Notes: a model not told the origin generated them from the sequence alone. 64,000 nt of DNA from VRUE01 sp963728365 (GCA_963728365.1 CAVSJI010000001.1:1736001-1800000), one strand, 5' to 3'. Counted from the first letter of the stretch, positions 30,298 through 38,622 are shown. Numbers and translations are program-made.

Positions 30298-32180
30298 CGC
30301 CGGTGGTGGTGCCGCCTGTGCTTGCGGTGGACTCGCCGCTTGCGGTGCTTCTTCTTGACGCAGCGACGCCTGCCGCGCACCCGTCGCTTGCGAAATCCCT
30401 TCCGGCAGACGAGCCGTTTCACCGCGGGAAGAGCAACCGGGGGAGGCGACGTCGACACGGTGGGCGCCGGCGGGACGCTCTGTCCTTCTTCTTCGAGAAC
30501 CGGTTCTTCCTCTTCCGGTGGGGGCGGCGTGAGCGTGGTGAATTCGACGTCTTCGCCATGCGCCATGCCGGCGTTCGTGGTGACCGATAGCCTGTAGTGA
30601 AAGATCGTGTCAGGCGCAAGCCCACTGACGCTCGTGCTTGTGTTCACGTCAGAGCTGGTTATGCCGATCGAGCCCGCGCAGTCGAGGCCTTCTCCGTAGG
30701 ACTGCGTGGTGCCGTATTCGAACTTGCAGTCCGTTACCGTGCCGCCGTGCGTGTTTAGTTTTCCGTTCAGCGTCGCCCCTGACACCAGCACGGCGGACGG
30801 CGGTTGGGTGGTGACCGTCGAAAGGGTTTCCGGCAAGGTCGTAAATTCCTCCGCGGCGCCGGTTTCCGCGCCGGCGTCGTTGGCAGCAACAATCCGATAG
30901 TGATAGGTGGTCTCCGGAGCCAGCGACGACGGCGAGGCGCTCACCGACGTGGGGTTGGAGCCGTTTGGCAGGGACGAACAGGGCATCTGACTGGAGCCGC
31001 TGAAGTCAGGCTGAAAGGAGGCGTCGTCCATGTATTCGAAGTGGCAATCGTAGGTCGCATGGAAGTTCGGGTTCACCGTCGCCTTCATCGTCGCCTCGAC
31101 CTGGCCCACCGGCGTCGCCGGTTCGGTTGTCGTAGACGGCCGATTGATCGTTACCAGGTCGAAGGCGTGCAGGACGTTGGCCGAAGGGTCGCTTGCGTAG
31201 AGGCTATGAGTAGTGGCGTCGACAGCAATCTGGCCGGCAGCGGCTACTCCTCCTTCGCCGACCGGCCCGAATAGTTCTGCGCCAAAATCATCGAACCTGG
31301 CCCCGGACGAGTTGTAAGCAACGATGTGGTAGTCGGTCCCGCCCGGGTAGTCGCCGACGAAGACCGAGTCGGTGGAGGGATCGACTCCAACGGCGCCTGC
31401 ATCCTTGCCGCTCTGCAGAACCGACGAGTATTCGTAAGAACCGCCGGACTTGGTGAGCTTGACCACCTCGTCTCGCCCGACGTCCACCACGTAGAGGTCG
31501 TTCACAGAGTCGAGCGCGGCGCCAATCGGCTGCTGGAAGGACCCACTCGGACAGTCCCCGCAATCGATGGTTTCCTGCAGGCTCCCAGACGAGCTGTAGA
31601 CCAGCACGGCGCCGGTGGCGGCATTCGGCACGAACACGTTGCCGCTCGAGTCGGCGGCGATCCTCGGGCCTTCGTTGACCTGGCCACCGGTCGAGAATTC
31701 CGTTCCCGGGGTTCCGGTCGAGGAGAACTGGCTCATCCGTCCTGGCGTCCCCATCGTCCCGATCGGCGTTTCGATGGAGGTCTCCACCGCGTAGACGCCG
31801 TGGGTCACGGGGTTCACGGCGACGCCGGTGAAGATGCGGTGCTGTTCCGCCGCGAACGGCGAGCTGGCGGTCGGCGTCCCGGACGCATCAAGCTGATCGA
31901 CCTGTCCGAGCTTGAGCTCGCTGGTGTTTGTCGAGAAGTGGGCCAATGGAATTGCGACATAGATATCCCGACTGCTCTGATCGACTGCCACCTCTTGCGG
32001 CAGTTCACCCTGAACCGGGATCGTCGAGGGCGAAGCGGGCTCGTAGCCTTCGGCTGCTGCTGCCCACGCCCCGGGTGCCAGGGCGCCAAGCAAGACCGCC
32101 GAGAGCGCAAGGGCCTTGACCGGCGCCGCCAGCCGCCGCCGGGCCGGGCGCCTCCAGGGTCGCATCGCCGCATCGATCAT
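30291..32180 (-). CDS. Large secreted NHL/fibronectin-III-like repeat protein
   Basis: This 629-residue protein has an N-terminal signal peptide cleaved near GAWAAAAE. The first half has NHL/beta-propeller repeats (IYVAIPLAHF, VYAVETSIET, VFVPNAATGAVLVYSSSG, LYVVDVGRDEVVKL, LYASDPSANVLHAF). The second half has fibronectin-like modules marked by TTYHYRIVAAND and TIFHYRLSVTTN, with paired cysteines. The C-terminus is Arg/Lys/His-rich (CRKGFRKRRVRGRRRC onward), a tail type common in Solirubrobacterales secreted proteins. A GGGAGG sequence precedes ATG 32180. It is probably a cell-surface protein, and its ligand is unknown. Confidence 0.8.
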   Translation of the reverse strand: MIDAAMRPWRRPARRRLAAPVKALALSAVLLGALAPGAWAAAAEGYEPASPSTIPVQGELPQEVAVDQSSRDIYVAIPLAHFSTNTSELKLGQVDQLDASGTPTASSPFAAEQHRIFTGVAVNPVTHGVYAVETSIETPIGTMGTPGRMSQFSSTGTPGTEFSTGGQVNEGPRIAADSSGNVFVPNAATGAVLVYSSSGSLQETIDCGDCPSGSFQQPIGAALDSVNDLYVVDVGRDEVVKLTKSGGSYEYSSVLQSGKDAGAVGVDPSTDSVFVGDYPGGTDYHIVAYNSSGARFDDFGAELFGPVGEGGVAAAGQIAVDATTHSLYASDPSANVLHAFDLVTINRPSTTTEPATPVGQVEATMKATVNPNFHATYDCHFEYMDDASFQPDFSGSSQMPCSSLPNGSNPTSVSASPSSLAPETTYHYRIVAANDAGAETGAAEEFTTLPETLSTVTTQPPSAVLVSGATLNGKLNTHGGTVTDCKFEYGTTQSYGEGLDCAGSIGITSSDVNTSTSVSGLAPDTIFHYRLSVTTNAGMAHGEDVEFTTLTPPPPEEEEPVLEEEGQSVPPAPTVSTSPPPVALPAVKRLVCRKGFRKRRVRGRRRCVKKKHRKRRVHRKHRRHHHRRH

Positions 32181-32307
32181 CGCCAGCCTCCCGCTGCCTT
32201 TGCTCTTGTCGGCGCCAGCTGTCCCTCAGCAAACCGGCGTGTGTCTGGACCGTAGCAATGACGATTGCTCGAAATCGACAGTTCGACGAACGTTAACCCT
32301 GGCCAGA

Positions 32308-32313
32308 TAGCCT
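32308..32313 (+). promoter_or_regulatory. Leaderless-type -10 box (TAGCCT)
   Basis: TAGCCT ends 8 nt before ATG 32322, with no Shine-Dalgarno sequence. Confidence 0.4.
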
Positions 32314-32321
32314 CGGCCTGG

Positions 32322-32948
32322 ATGGCGCCCGACCCCCGACCGATCCCGCGCTTCGTCGCCGACAGCAGCCAGGATGGCATCCCGCACGGTCGCTTCGCCG
32401 ACCGGCTGGCGGCGGATTTCCTGGCCGCGTGGGAGGAGATCGAAGGTCGCCCGGCCGTCGGTGCCCACGCCCCAGAGCTCGAGTGGTATCCGGAGCGCGC
32501 CTGGGGCGGGCGTATCTGGATCCCGTGCACGGGGCGCGCCGAGGGCGACGAGGGGGAGATCGAGGTCTTCGGCCACGTCTCGTACGTCCAGCGAGGCGAC
32601 GGCGAGCCAGACGACTTCCGCGCCGCCGCCGACTTCACCGACATCCTCGCCGAGGACAACCCGGGCTGGCGAATCGACCTCAACGACGAGGTGATCGGCC
32701 GCTGGCGAGGCGAGAACGGCCGCGCCGGCGCCGTCACCCTGATCTGGGGTCGCCCCCTCGTCAAGGGCGCGATCGCCGCCACCGCCGAGCTCGACGGCGA
32801 GACCGTCGACCAGGAGCTCGTCTCCAGCGACCGCTTCAGCCTCATAGCCCTCGATGCCCTCGAGGGCTACGGCGACGAGCTCTTCGTCCAGGTCAAGCTC
32901 TGGAACCGCCGAGCCGAGGAACTGGCCTCGGAGAGCCTCTACGCCTAG
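32322..32948 (+). CDS. Conserved hypothetical protein
   Basis: This 208-residue soluble protein has no signal peptide or membrane segment. It is acidic and beta-rich, with blocks such as FGHVSYVQRGDGEPDDF, WRIDLNDEVIGRWRGENGR and LIWGRPLVKGAIAATAELDG. No domain is recognised. GC-biased third positions are continuous along its length, which supports real coding. ATG 32322 is favoured over upstream alternatives because of the TAGCCT box. Confidence 0.65.
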   Translation: MAPDPRPIPRFVADSSQDGIPHGRFADRLAADFLAAWEEIEGRPAVGAHAPELEWYPERAWGGRIWIPCTGRAEGDEGEIEVFGHVSYVQRGDGEPDDFRAAADFTDILAEDNPGWRIDLNDEVIGRWRGENGRAGAVTLIWGRPLVKGAIAATAELDGETVDQELVSSDRFSLIALDALEGYGDELFVQVKLWNRRAEELASESLYA

Positions 32949-33025
32949 CTCGAATGCAGCCGGACCGAGGTTTGGCCAGCAACAGCCGCCAGCTGCCCAA
33001 GCCGGATAGAGCCGTTCCGCTTCGC

Positions 33026-33031
33026 TACTGT
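33026..33031 (+). promoter_or_regulatory. Leaderless-type -10 box (TACTGT)
   Basis: TACTGT ends 6 nt before ATG 33038, with no Shine-Dalgarno sequence. Confidence 0.45.
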
Positions 33032-33037
33032 CTCTCC

Positions 33038-33214
33038 ATGGATCCGACTCAACAGCCGGACCAGGTCTCGAAGGATCCAGCGGCGGCGGCCGAGGCGGTT
33101 CGCGTCCAGCGGCTGCGCGAAGACGCGCAACGTCCCATGAGCGTGAACTTGGCCGAGACGATCGAGCTGAGTCACGCGCTGCTGAAGATGGCCGCGTCGG
33201 CCCAGCGACAATGA
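33038..33214 (+). CDS. Small protein upstream of a decayed nucleotidyltransferase
   Basis: This 58-residue hydrophilic protein is probably helical (AVRVQRLREDAQRPMSVNLA, then ETIELSHALLKMAASAQ). It overlaps the following nucleotidyltransferase-like frame by 4 nt (ATGA), the layout of a two-gene toxin-antitoxin-like or DUF6036-type module. No family is certain. Since the partner gene is broken, this protein may be an orphan. Confidence 0.5.
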   Translation: MDPTQQPDQVSKDPAAAAEAVRVQRLREDAQRPMSVNLAETIELSHALLKMAASAQRQ

Positions 33215-33442
33215 CGTCAGCCGCCTTCGACGAGGTCCTGCGGAGGCTGGTCGCCGCGGGCGCGGAGTTCGTGGTGATCGGCGGGCGCAAGAGGGGTTGT
33301 TCGTGCCACCAAGGACATCGGTTGCACGCAATCGAAGCTCGTCGAAGCTCGGAACGCCCTCCAGGCCGCCGGGCGCGGCCAAGATCTAGTGGACCTAGAG
33401 AACCCCGACGCGGCTGAAGCTGATCCAAGCGAGAGAACGTGA
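33211..33442 (+). pseudogene. Decayed nucleotidyltransferase (MNT-like) remnant
   Basis: The first 28 codons (FDEVLRRLVAAGAEFVVIGG) match the start of minimal nucleotidyltransferases. The Gly-Ser/Asp catalytic region is missing, and the frame then continues out of register. Another frame gives VRATKDIG followed by SKLVEARNALQAAG, the next family segment, ending at TGA 33440-33442. At least one internal deletion and a frame shift therefore separate the two pieces. The remnant ends 26 bp before the tRNA-derived repeat at the left edge of the integrated element. Confidence 0.65.
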
Positions 33443-33468
33443 CCAGGCCCTACGCTTGTGGATCCTCC

Positions 33469-33508
<40 letters not shown>

Positions 33509-33524
33509 TTGATCTTGGGAAGTT

Positions 33525-33555
33525 GGATTTTTTGGCTCTAAAGAGCCAAAAATCC
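33525..33555. terminator. AT-rich hairpin just inside the left attachment site
   Basis: GGATTTTTTGGCTC pairs with GAGCCAAAAATCC across a TAAA loop. The stem is symmetric with T and A runs on its sides, the shape of a bidirectional intrinsic terminator. It would insulate the element from transcription entering through the half tRNA. Confidence 0.6.
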
Positions 33556-33606
33556 GTCCTTTGCGCGCCCGTAGATTCGATCCGATTAGGCACGATTCAA
33601 TTCGAT

Positions 33607-33635
33607 TTGGGCAGCAAGGACGCTCCGCTGCCCAA
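33607..33635. other. Hairpin TTGGGCAGC / GCTGCCCAA
   Basis: A perfect 9-bp inverted repeat with an 11-nt loop in the roughly 200-bp non-coding segment between the left attachment site and the first gene of the element. It could be an operator or recombinase arm site; nothing else is recognisable in this segment. Confidence 0.4.
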
Positions 33636-33717
33636 TCGTCCTCTCCAGCCTTGCGGCTCCGGTTGCATCGCTATGGTGATTGGAGGAACATGGCGAAGTC
33701 GTCGGAATGAGGAGCTG

Positions 33718-33936
33718 ATGGCAGTCCAAGATCAAGATAGCTTCCGCCAAGCTCAGGCCGAGCTTGAACCGAAGGAGGATCTCACCCCCTACATGGGCAA
33801 GTGGGTCGCTCTCCGCAACGGGAAGGTCGTCGCCAGCGCCCTCAGCGCGAAGGGACTGCGAGACAATCCAGAGGTCCGACCAACAGACTCGCTCATCCCG
33901 GTTCCCCGCTCCCGTGCGGGCTACTTCATAGCCTGA
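33718..33936 (+). CDS. DUF5678-like small protein
   Basis: This 72-residue protein contains the short family pattern YMGKWVALRNGKVVASALSA, followed by a region ending in IPVPRSRAGYFIA. GAGGAG sits 6 nt before the ATG. Related small proteins are typically found next to retropepsin-like proteases, as here, where the next gene starts 5 bp later. Function is unknown; it may be the protease's partner or substrate. Confidence 0.7.
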   Translation: MAVQDQDSFRQAQAELEPKEDLTPYMGKWVALRNGKVVASALSAKGLRDNPEVRPTDSLIPVPRSRAGYFIA

Positions 33937-33941
33937 GCCCT

Positions 33942-34358
33942 GTGGAACGCTCCGGGAGCTTCACGGCTCCGTACAGACCAGGCCCTGACGGACAGCTACG
34001 GCCATATCTGCTGCTCACCCTCGTTGGGGTGAAGCCAGACCGAGAGATCGTGATCTCCGGCCTCGTCGATACCGGCGCCGACAGGTCCGTTCTCCCAATC
34101 GACTATGCCGAGGAGCTTGGCTACACGGTTGATGACCTTGCCCCTGTGGAGGTAGGCCAGGTCGAGGGCTCCGCGTCGGCCTGGCTCGCCCAAAAGCCCT
34201 GCAAGGCTTTCGTGGATGGCATTCCCGAGATCGAGTTCGAGATCGCGCCCCTATTCGTCGCCAGCCTCAACGTCCTCTGGGGCCGCGCTGACTTAATGAT
34301 GAACTTCACGATCAGCGTGTCGGAGAAAGCTCAAGAGCTGACCCTGGCGGCGAATTAA
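33942..34358 (+). CDS. Retropepsin-like aspartic protease
   Basis: This 138-residue single-lobe protease has the active-site motif GLVDTGADRSVLP near residue 45, where Asp-Thr-Gly is the catalytic triplet, and a hydrophobic strand near the C-terminus (FVASLNVLWGRADLMMNF) that matches the family's Ile/Leu-X-Gly region. Such enzymes work as homodimers. No signal peptide is present, so it should be cytoplasmic. The GTG start follows the DUF5678-like gene by 5 bp, indicating one transcript. It lies inside the integrated element. Confidence 0.78.
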   Translation: MERSGSFTAPYRPGPDGQLRPYLLLTLVGVKPDREIVISGLVDTGADRSVLPIDYAEELGYTVDDLAPVEVGQVEGSASAWLAQKPCKAFVDGIPEIEFEIAPLFVASLNVLWGRADLMMNFTISVSEKAQELTLAAN

Positions 34359-34388
34359 GCTGCCGTAATGGGACCGAACAGGAATGCC

Positions 34389-35027
34389 TTATTGCTCGCT
34401 GTTATCACGATGGGAGCGAAAGGAATCTCCTGGCTGCGGTCGAGGCGGTAGGCCCTCCGCAGCCTCTGCTTCCTCTTGACTAATTGGTTTCCTCGATTTT
34501 TCGGTGGCCACCACAACGCTCATCGCACGCCACAGCTTGGTCTTATGTGCTTTTTCATATTCTGTGGTCTCGACCCGGAAATCCATATCCATCGCAAGAG
34601 CAAACAGCCAGAACCGTAGGTCGGCAAGTGTATTGTCGTGCTCACCACTCAACTGCCCGGCTTTTTCCTCCACCTCTTTGACCGAAGCGACTGCATCCAA
34701 CACATTGGATGGAGACAGACGCAGCAGTTTCGCAATGTCGTCGGCCGACGGCTCGCCCGCAAGGTCGTGAGCCAATCGGTTCCTAACGCGATTCATCTCC
34801 GACAGCGCACTGACCTCCCACGGCCTGAGCAAAGCCAAGCCATCGCAAAGGCTGAGCTTGTGCATCCATGTCAAGCGATCCAGAGCGACTGCCTCTGGCC
34901 GCTCAAATGCCAAGACCAGCATCTTCTCTAGGAAATGCTCGACCCACAGGTGGCCGCGAAGGAACACCTCGACCCGCGACTCGCAATACCAAATTTGACG
35001 GGCAAACAATTCGGAATCTAGGCTCAC
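34389..35027 (-). CDS. HEPN-like protein in the integrated element
   Basis: This 212-residue, mostly helical protein carries the motif RNRLAHD near residue 83, which fits the R-X4-H catalytic pattern of HEPN RNases. Base composition is visibly lower in GC than the core genes around it, suggesting acquisition. It lies 66 bp downstream of a Xre-type regulator gene on the same strand. A toxin or phage-defence role is possible but is inferred only from the motif and context. GTG is the start; AGG lies upstream. Confidence 0.6.
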   Translation of the reverse strand: MSLDSELFARQIWYCESRVEVFLRGHLWVEHFLEKMLVLAFERPEAVALDRLTWMHKLSLCDGLALLRPWEVSALSEMNRVRNRLAHDLAGEPSADDIAKLLRLSPSNVLDAVASVKEVEEKAGQLSGEHDNTLADLRFWLFALAMDMDFRVETTEYEKAHKTKLWRAMSVVVATEKSRKPISQEEAEAAEGLPPRPQPGDSFRSHRDNSEQ

Positions 35028-35093
35028 CGACCTATTTCATCGCAACTGGCCCGAGATGGACATCCAGCCAGCGCTCAACATGAGCGGGTGTAG

Positions 35094-35330
35094 CTACCCC
35101 TCGTGATCTTCGGTGCTCTTTGCTAGATCGCTCATCGACAGAGCAAGCGCAGTCGCGATGTTCTTGACCGTGGCCCACGTAGGATTCGAGTGGCCGCGTT
35201 CGATCATCGACATGTGGCCGACGGTGATGCCCGCTTCTTGGGCGAAAGCTTCCTGGGTCATGTCGCGCTCTTCGCGGAGTTGGCGGATCGCTCTGCCTAG
35301 GGCGGGCTGAGGTTGATCTGAGCGGCGCAT
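35094..35330 (-). CDS. Xre/Cro-family DNA-binding protein
   Basis: This 78-residue protein is essentially one lambda-repressor-type helix-turn-helix (LGRAIRQLREERDMTQEAFA, then ITVGHMSMIERGHSNPTWAT). It would repress its own promoter and the HEPN-like gene downstream. It lies between that gene and the integrase remnant, the usual position of an element regulator. AGAAG precedes the ATG. Confidence 0.85.
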   Translation of the reverse strand: MRRSDQPQPALGRAIRQLREERDMTQEAFAQEAGITVGHMSMIERGHSNPTWATVKNIATALALSMSDLAKSTEDHEG

Positions 35331-35381
35331 CTTCTGCGCACGTTCTCAGACGCGGGCGTTTCGATCCACCTGCCATAGCAC

Positions 35382-35690
35382 TTGTGTTTCAGCAGAAGTT
35401 GCTGTAGGCTCGCCGACCCAACGACAAAGCGCCCCCGCGCTAGTGGAACAGCCGGAGGCATGGCACAGGTGGCGAACCAACTTGGGCACACCGAGCCGGG
35501 GTTCTCTATGAAGGTCTACGCTAGTGCTGTGCGTCGCCGCGCGAGGCTGACCGGCGTGGCGCTTCGCGAGTTCGATGCGGCCCTCGAATGGGCAGCACTG
35601 GGCAGCGGAGAGCCCGATTTGGTCGATTCAGAGCCGGACGCGGACGGCGGGCAATCGCCGGAAACGGCTCAGCAGAGCCTTTTCCGGTAA
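35382..35690 (+). pseudogene. Tyrosine recombinase (integrase) C-terminal remnant
   Basis: From about 35460 the frame reads QVANQLGHTEPGFSMKVYAS. This matches the end of phage-type integrases: the His/Gly box (LGHT) followed by the catalytic tyrosine (KVYA). The catalytic Arg and the whole N-terminal and core-binding parts are gone, and upstream residues do not match. It ends 3 bp before the tRNA, exactly where an element's integrase gene normally abuts the right attachment site. The element is therefore immobile by itself. Confidence 0.75.
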
Positions 35691-35693
35691 CTC

Positions 35694-35767
<74 letters not shown>

Positions 35768-35829
35768 CTGAGGCGGTGCGGTCGTGACGGTGGTCGAACC
35801 GGACTGCGCGCGGCGGCTCGGAGCGGCCG

Positions 35830-36369
35830 TCACCCTCCGAGCTGCTCCAGGCGATCACTGATTACCTTGACCGCTTCGACGAGATCGTGCATGCCCTTGT
35901 CGGGAAGTCGGGCGCCGTCGAGCAGTCCGAAGTCGATGACGAATTGCTCCGTGGGCAGTGCGCGGCCCCGGTGATCACTGTATTTGACGTAAGCGGTGTG
36001 TCGCTGGGGCAGGGCGCTCTCCAAGCGGTCTGGAACCCTGTCCAGGAGGATGAGTCGCTCCTCGCCTGGGACAAGCACGGGTGTCTCCTCGGTCAGCATT
36101 GCAACGTCGGCGACGGCGCCGTATTGGGCACTGACAAGCTCCGGCTCGAATCTGATTCGGAGGTCTCGGGCTGGCGTATTCCCCAAGTTGCGCACCACGA
36201 TGAACGCAATGATGCTGCGGAAGTGAAAGCTGACCGTGACCCAGGGTCGGAACTGATCTCTGACCTGGCGCGCCACATAGGCGAGCGTCAGCAAGAGCAC
36301 GACGAAGGTGGCCCAGGCGGCTGCGGCGGCCCAGGCTCCGGGATTGTGGAGACTGATCAGGGCGGTCAC
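35830..36369 (-). CDS. Hypothetical membrane-anchored protein
   Basis: This 179-residue protein has one N-terminal transmembrane helix (AWAAAAAWATFVVLLLTLAY) and a beta-rich domain containing FIVVRNLGNTPARDLRIRFE, a pattern seen in uncharacterised one-helix proteins of many bacteria. The domain probably faces the cytoplasm. It lies downstream of the tRNA on the opposite strand and appears outside the integrated element. Function is unknown. Confidence 0.6.
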   Translation of the reverse strand: MTALISLHNPGAWAAAAAWATFVVLLLTLAYVARQVRDQFRPWVTVSFHFRSIIAFIVVRNLGNTPARDLRIRFEPELVSAQYGAVADVAMLTEETPVLVPGEERLILLDRVPDRLESALPQRHTAYVKYSDHRGRALPTEQFVIDFGLLDGARLPDKGMHDLVEAVKVISDRLEQLGG

Positions 36370-36438
36370 GGCCGTCAGGCTCTCAGGTCACCCGGTCAAC
36401 GGTGCGGGGCTCCTTCAGTCAGAGTCCAGAAATGCCGA

Positions 36439-36483
36439 GGCCGCCTTGCGGCGGCCCCGCTCCCTGCTGACGAAACAGCAGGG
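36439..36483 (-). terminator. Twin hairpins after the NYN gene
   Basis: GGCCGCC/GGCGGCC with a 4-nt loop and CCCTGCTG/CAGCAGGG with a 6-nt loop lie side by side between two same-strand genes. They probably end the NYN transcript before the next gene's promoter. Confidence 0.5.
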
Positions 36484-36526
36484 GGATTGACTTCAGTATA
36501 CGGATCGACAGTCTCGTCTCCAAACC

Positions 36527-37174
36527 TCACCACGTATCGGGCTTGACCAGCCGGGCGCCCTTGGGGGAAGCGATCTGATCGGGGAACTGGCACTCCGCGA
36601 TGTCGTGGGCGGAGAGGCGGATGAAGCTGGCGTTGGCCGGCATGGGGTCGGGGGAGAGCGCGGCGCTGCGATGCTTGCTGTGCAGGACGGGGTTGACCAC
36701 GGTCACGTGCAGGCCAAGCTCCTCGCGAACGACCCGGATCGGCATCTTCAGGTCGCCGTCATTGGAGATCACCGCTGCGGACTCATAGCGGCGGTTGAAT
36801 CCGTCGAGGAGAAGGCGCGTGGCGAGGTTGACGTCGGTTCCCTTCTCCTCGTAGGTGAGGACGGTGCGCCTGGGCAGCTCGTCGGGGGCCGGGTCAACGA
36901 GTTCGCCCCGAACCCGCTTTGAGATGTAGCGGCCGAGGAAGATCTCAAAGTTGGGGATCGTCTGCAGGGCGCGGTGGTAGAGCCGCTGGCGGTCCTGTGC
37001 GCCAGAGTCTTCGGGATCGCGCTTGATGTTGGCCGTGAAGTAGGCGATCTCGGCGATCTCGTCATTGGGCAGCAGGCGCTGGGCAAGCGCCAGGGGATTC
37101 AGCCAGCGCCGTCCCGGCGCCCGGCAAGCTCCGTAGTAGAGGTTGAAGGCGTCGATGTAGACAATCGTGCGCAC
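36527..37174 (-). CDS. NYN-domain (PIN-like) putative RNase
   Basis: This 215-residue protein matches the NYN/LabA-like group of PIN-fold nucleases. The acidic catalytic residues are in IVYIDAFNLYYG near residue 8, EKGTDVNLATRLLLD near residue 112 and VISNDGDLKMPI near residue 135. It would cut RNA with Mg2+. The last 40 residues include AALSPDPMPANASFIRLSAH. GTG is the start and follows a TAGGTT box by 6 nt. Confidence 0.86.
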   Translation of the reverse strand: MRTIVYIDAFNLYYGACRAPGRRWLNPLALAQRLLPNDEIAEIAYFTANIKRDPEDSGAQDRQRLYHRALQTIPNFEIFLGRYISKRVRGELVDPAPDELPRRTVLTYEEKGTDVNLATRLLLDGFNRRYESAAVISNDGDLKMPIRVVREELGLHVTVVNPVLHSKHRSAALSPDPMPANASFIRLSAHDIAECQFPDQIASPKGARLVKPDTW

Positions 37175-37180
37175 ATTTCC

Positions 37181-37186
37181 AACCTA
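37181..37186 (-). promoter_or_regulatory. Leaderless-type -10 box (TAGGTT) for NYN gene
   Basis: On the minus strand TAGGTT ends 6 nt before the GTG start, with no Shine-Dalgarno sequence. Confidence 0.4.
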
Positions 37187-37373
37187 TCTACCGCTCCGGC
37201 GCTGATCGATTCGTCGCCCGGAGATTCAGGCCTCTTGGAGGCGGCGCTACCGTGCCAGCGAAACCGGCTCACCGGGGATCCGCGCTACCGGGTTCGGATT
37301 GTGTTCGATTGGGGGCACTGTTGCGGGAAGGCAGGATGTTCCCGGGCGTCTTGCTGGGAGCGTGAAGCGGGCG

Positions 37374-38039
37374 TTAGTCCCCGAGATCGGCGCGCAGGGA
37401 GGCCAGCTCGGAGCGGAGCTCCGACACCTCTCGCTCGAGGCGCGTGAGGCGGTCCTCGGCCGGCTGTAGCGCCCCGGCCTCGGGAGCATTTGAAGGCGCG
37501 GCGGCCGGGTCTGACCCCGAGGGCTCGGGTAACACGGCGGCGGCTGTCGCCGTGGCGTTGGGACCGAGCAGCTGCTCGTAGCGCTCCTCCTTCTGGCCGG
37601 GGCGGCGCTCGTGGCGGGCAACCTGGCCGCGCTCGACGAGGCGGTCGAGGGTCTGCTCGACCGCGGCTAGGGAGGGGAACTCGTGCAGGCGCTGGGCGCG
37701 CTGCTTGAGCTCGCCGGGGGTTTGGGGCCCGCGCAACATGAGGACGGCGAGGATCGAGACCTCGGCGTCGTCGAGGCCGAAGGCGTCGTCGAGCAGGTGG
37801 CGGTACTTGCGGGCACGGCTGCCGGCGCCGCTGGCCAGCCGGGTCCAGCCGCGCAGGGCGAGGCGGCGCAGAGCCTCGACCACCGTCTGCTCGTCGTAGG
37901 AGACGACCGGGTCGCGGTTGGTCGACTGGTTGCAGGCGAGACGCAGCGCGTTGAGCGAGAGCGGGTAGACGTCCGGCGTGGCGCGCTGCTTCTCGACCAG
38001 GCAGCCGACCACGCGGATCTCGACGGCGTCGGGCTCCAT
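37374..38039 (-). CDS. YceH-family (DUF480) protein
   Basis: This 221-residue protein has two winged-helix domains with the family blocks VEIRVVGCLVEKQRATPDVYPLSLN, NQSTNRDPVVSYDE and AVLMLRGPQTPGELKQR. A C-terminal coiled coil (RLEREVSELRSELASLRADL) is joined by a Pro/Ala/Ser linker. The family's role is poorly defined. Its start overlaps the pyrE stop by one base (TGATG), so it is translated from the pyrE transcript. Confidence 0.9.
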   Translation of the reverse strand: MEPDAVEIRVVGCLVEKQRATPDVYPLSLNALRLACNQSTNRDPVVSYDEQTVVEALRRLALRGWTRLASGAGSRARKYRHLLDDAFGLDDAEVSILAVLMLRGPQTPGELKQRAQRLHEFPSLAAVEQTLDRLVERGQVARHERRPGQKEERYEQLLGPNATATAAAVLPEPSGSDPAAAPSNAPEAGALQPAEDRLTRLEREVSELRSELASLRADLGD

Positions 38040-38608
38040 CAGCCGTCGCGGTCGGGGCGATCGGGATAGATCGCGTCGATCGTGACCAGGGCCCGGTAGG
38101 ACGCGTCGGCCGCGGCTTCGATCCGCTCGGCGCCGCCGGCGAGCCGGTCGACTACCGCCACCACGCCGACCACCTCGAGGCCCTGTTCGACGATCCGCTC
38201 GATCGCCTCGGCCGTCGATCCGCCGGTGGTGACCGTGTCCTCGACCACGAGGCAGCGGGCGCCGGGCTCGACCGGGCCCTCGACCCAGCGCTGCAGGCCA
38301 TGCTCCTTGCGCTCGCCACGGACGAAGAAGCCAACCAGCTCGCGCCCGGCGGGGACCGCGAGGGCGGCACAGGCAGGCGGAATCGCCGCGGTCGCCGGGC
38401 CGCCGACGGCGGTGGCGCCAGCCTCAACCGCGGCGGCAGCGATCAGCTCGCCCGCCGCAAGGAAACCGGCAGGCCGCAGCAGTGCCCGGCGAGCATCGAC
38501 GTAATACTGCGCTCTGGCCCCGCTGGAGAGCGTCACCTCGCCGATAACCAGCGAGTGCTCGCGCAGCTCGGCGAGCAGCGTCTGCTTGGCGGCAGCAAGC
38601 TCCGTCAT
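38039..38608 (-). CDS. pyrE: Orotate phosphoribosyltransferase
   Basis: This 189-residue enzyme makes orotidine 5'-phosphate from orotate and PRPP in pyrimidine synthesis. The N-terminal VTLSSGARAQYYVDARRALL, the flexible-loop lysine segment FVRGERKEHGLQRWVEG and the PRPP-binding CLVVEDTVTTGGST are present. ATG 38608 was preferred because GGGGTGG precedes it; GTG 38617 would add three residues. No other pyr gene is in the window. Element D1 lies immediately upstream. Confidence 0.93.
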   Translation of the reverse strand: MTELAAAKQTLLAELREHSLVIGEVTLSSGARAQYYVDARRALLRPAGFLAAGELIAAAAVEAGATAVGGPATAAIPPACAALAVPAGRELVGFFVRGERKEHGLQRWVEGPVEPGARCLVVEDTVTTGGSTAEAIERIVEQGLEVVGVVAVVDRLAGGAERIEAAADASYRALVTIDAIYPDRPDRDG

Positions 38609-38622
38609 CGAGTCCACCCCGA

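Noticed and set aside
32945..33382. Minus-strand 145-codon frame near the decayed nucleotidyltransferase
   Set aside because: No recognisable family. The plus-strand pieces match nucleotidyltransferase segments in order, so the minus frame is a shadow.
33523..33717. N-terminal extension of the DUF5678-like gene from 33523
   Set aside because: The extension would start inside the AT-rich hairpin and read through non-family sequence. ATG 33718 has a GAGGAG ribosome site.
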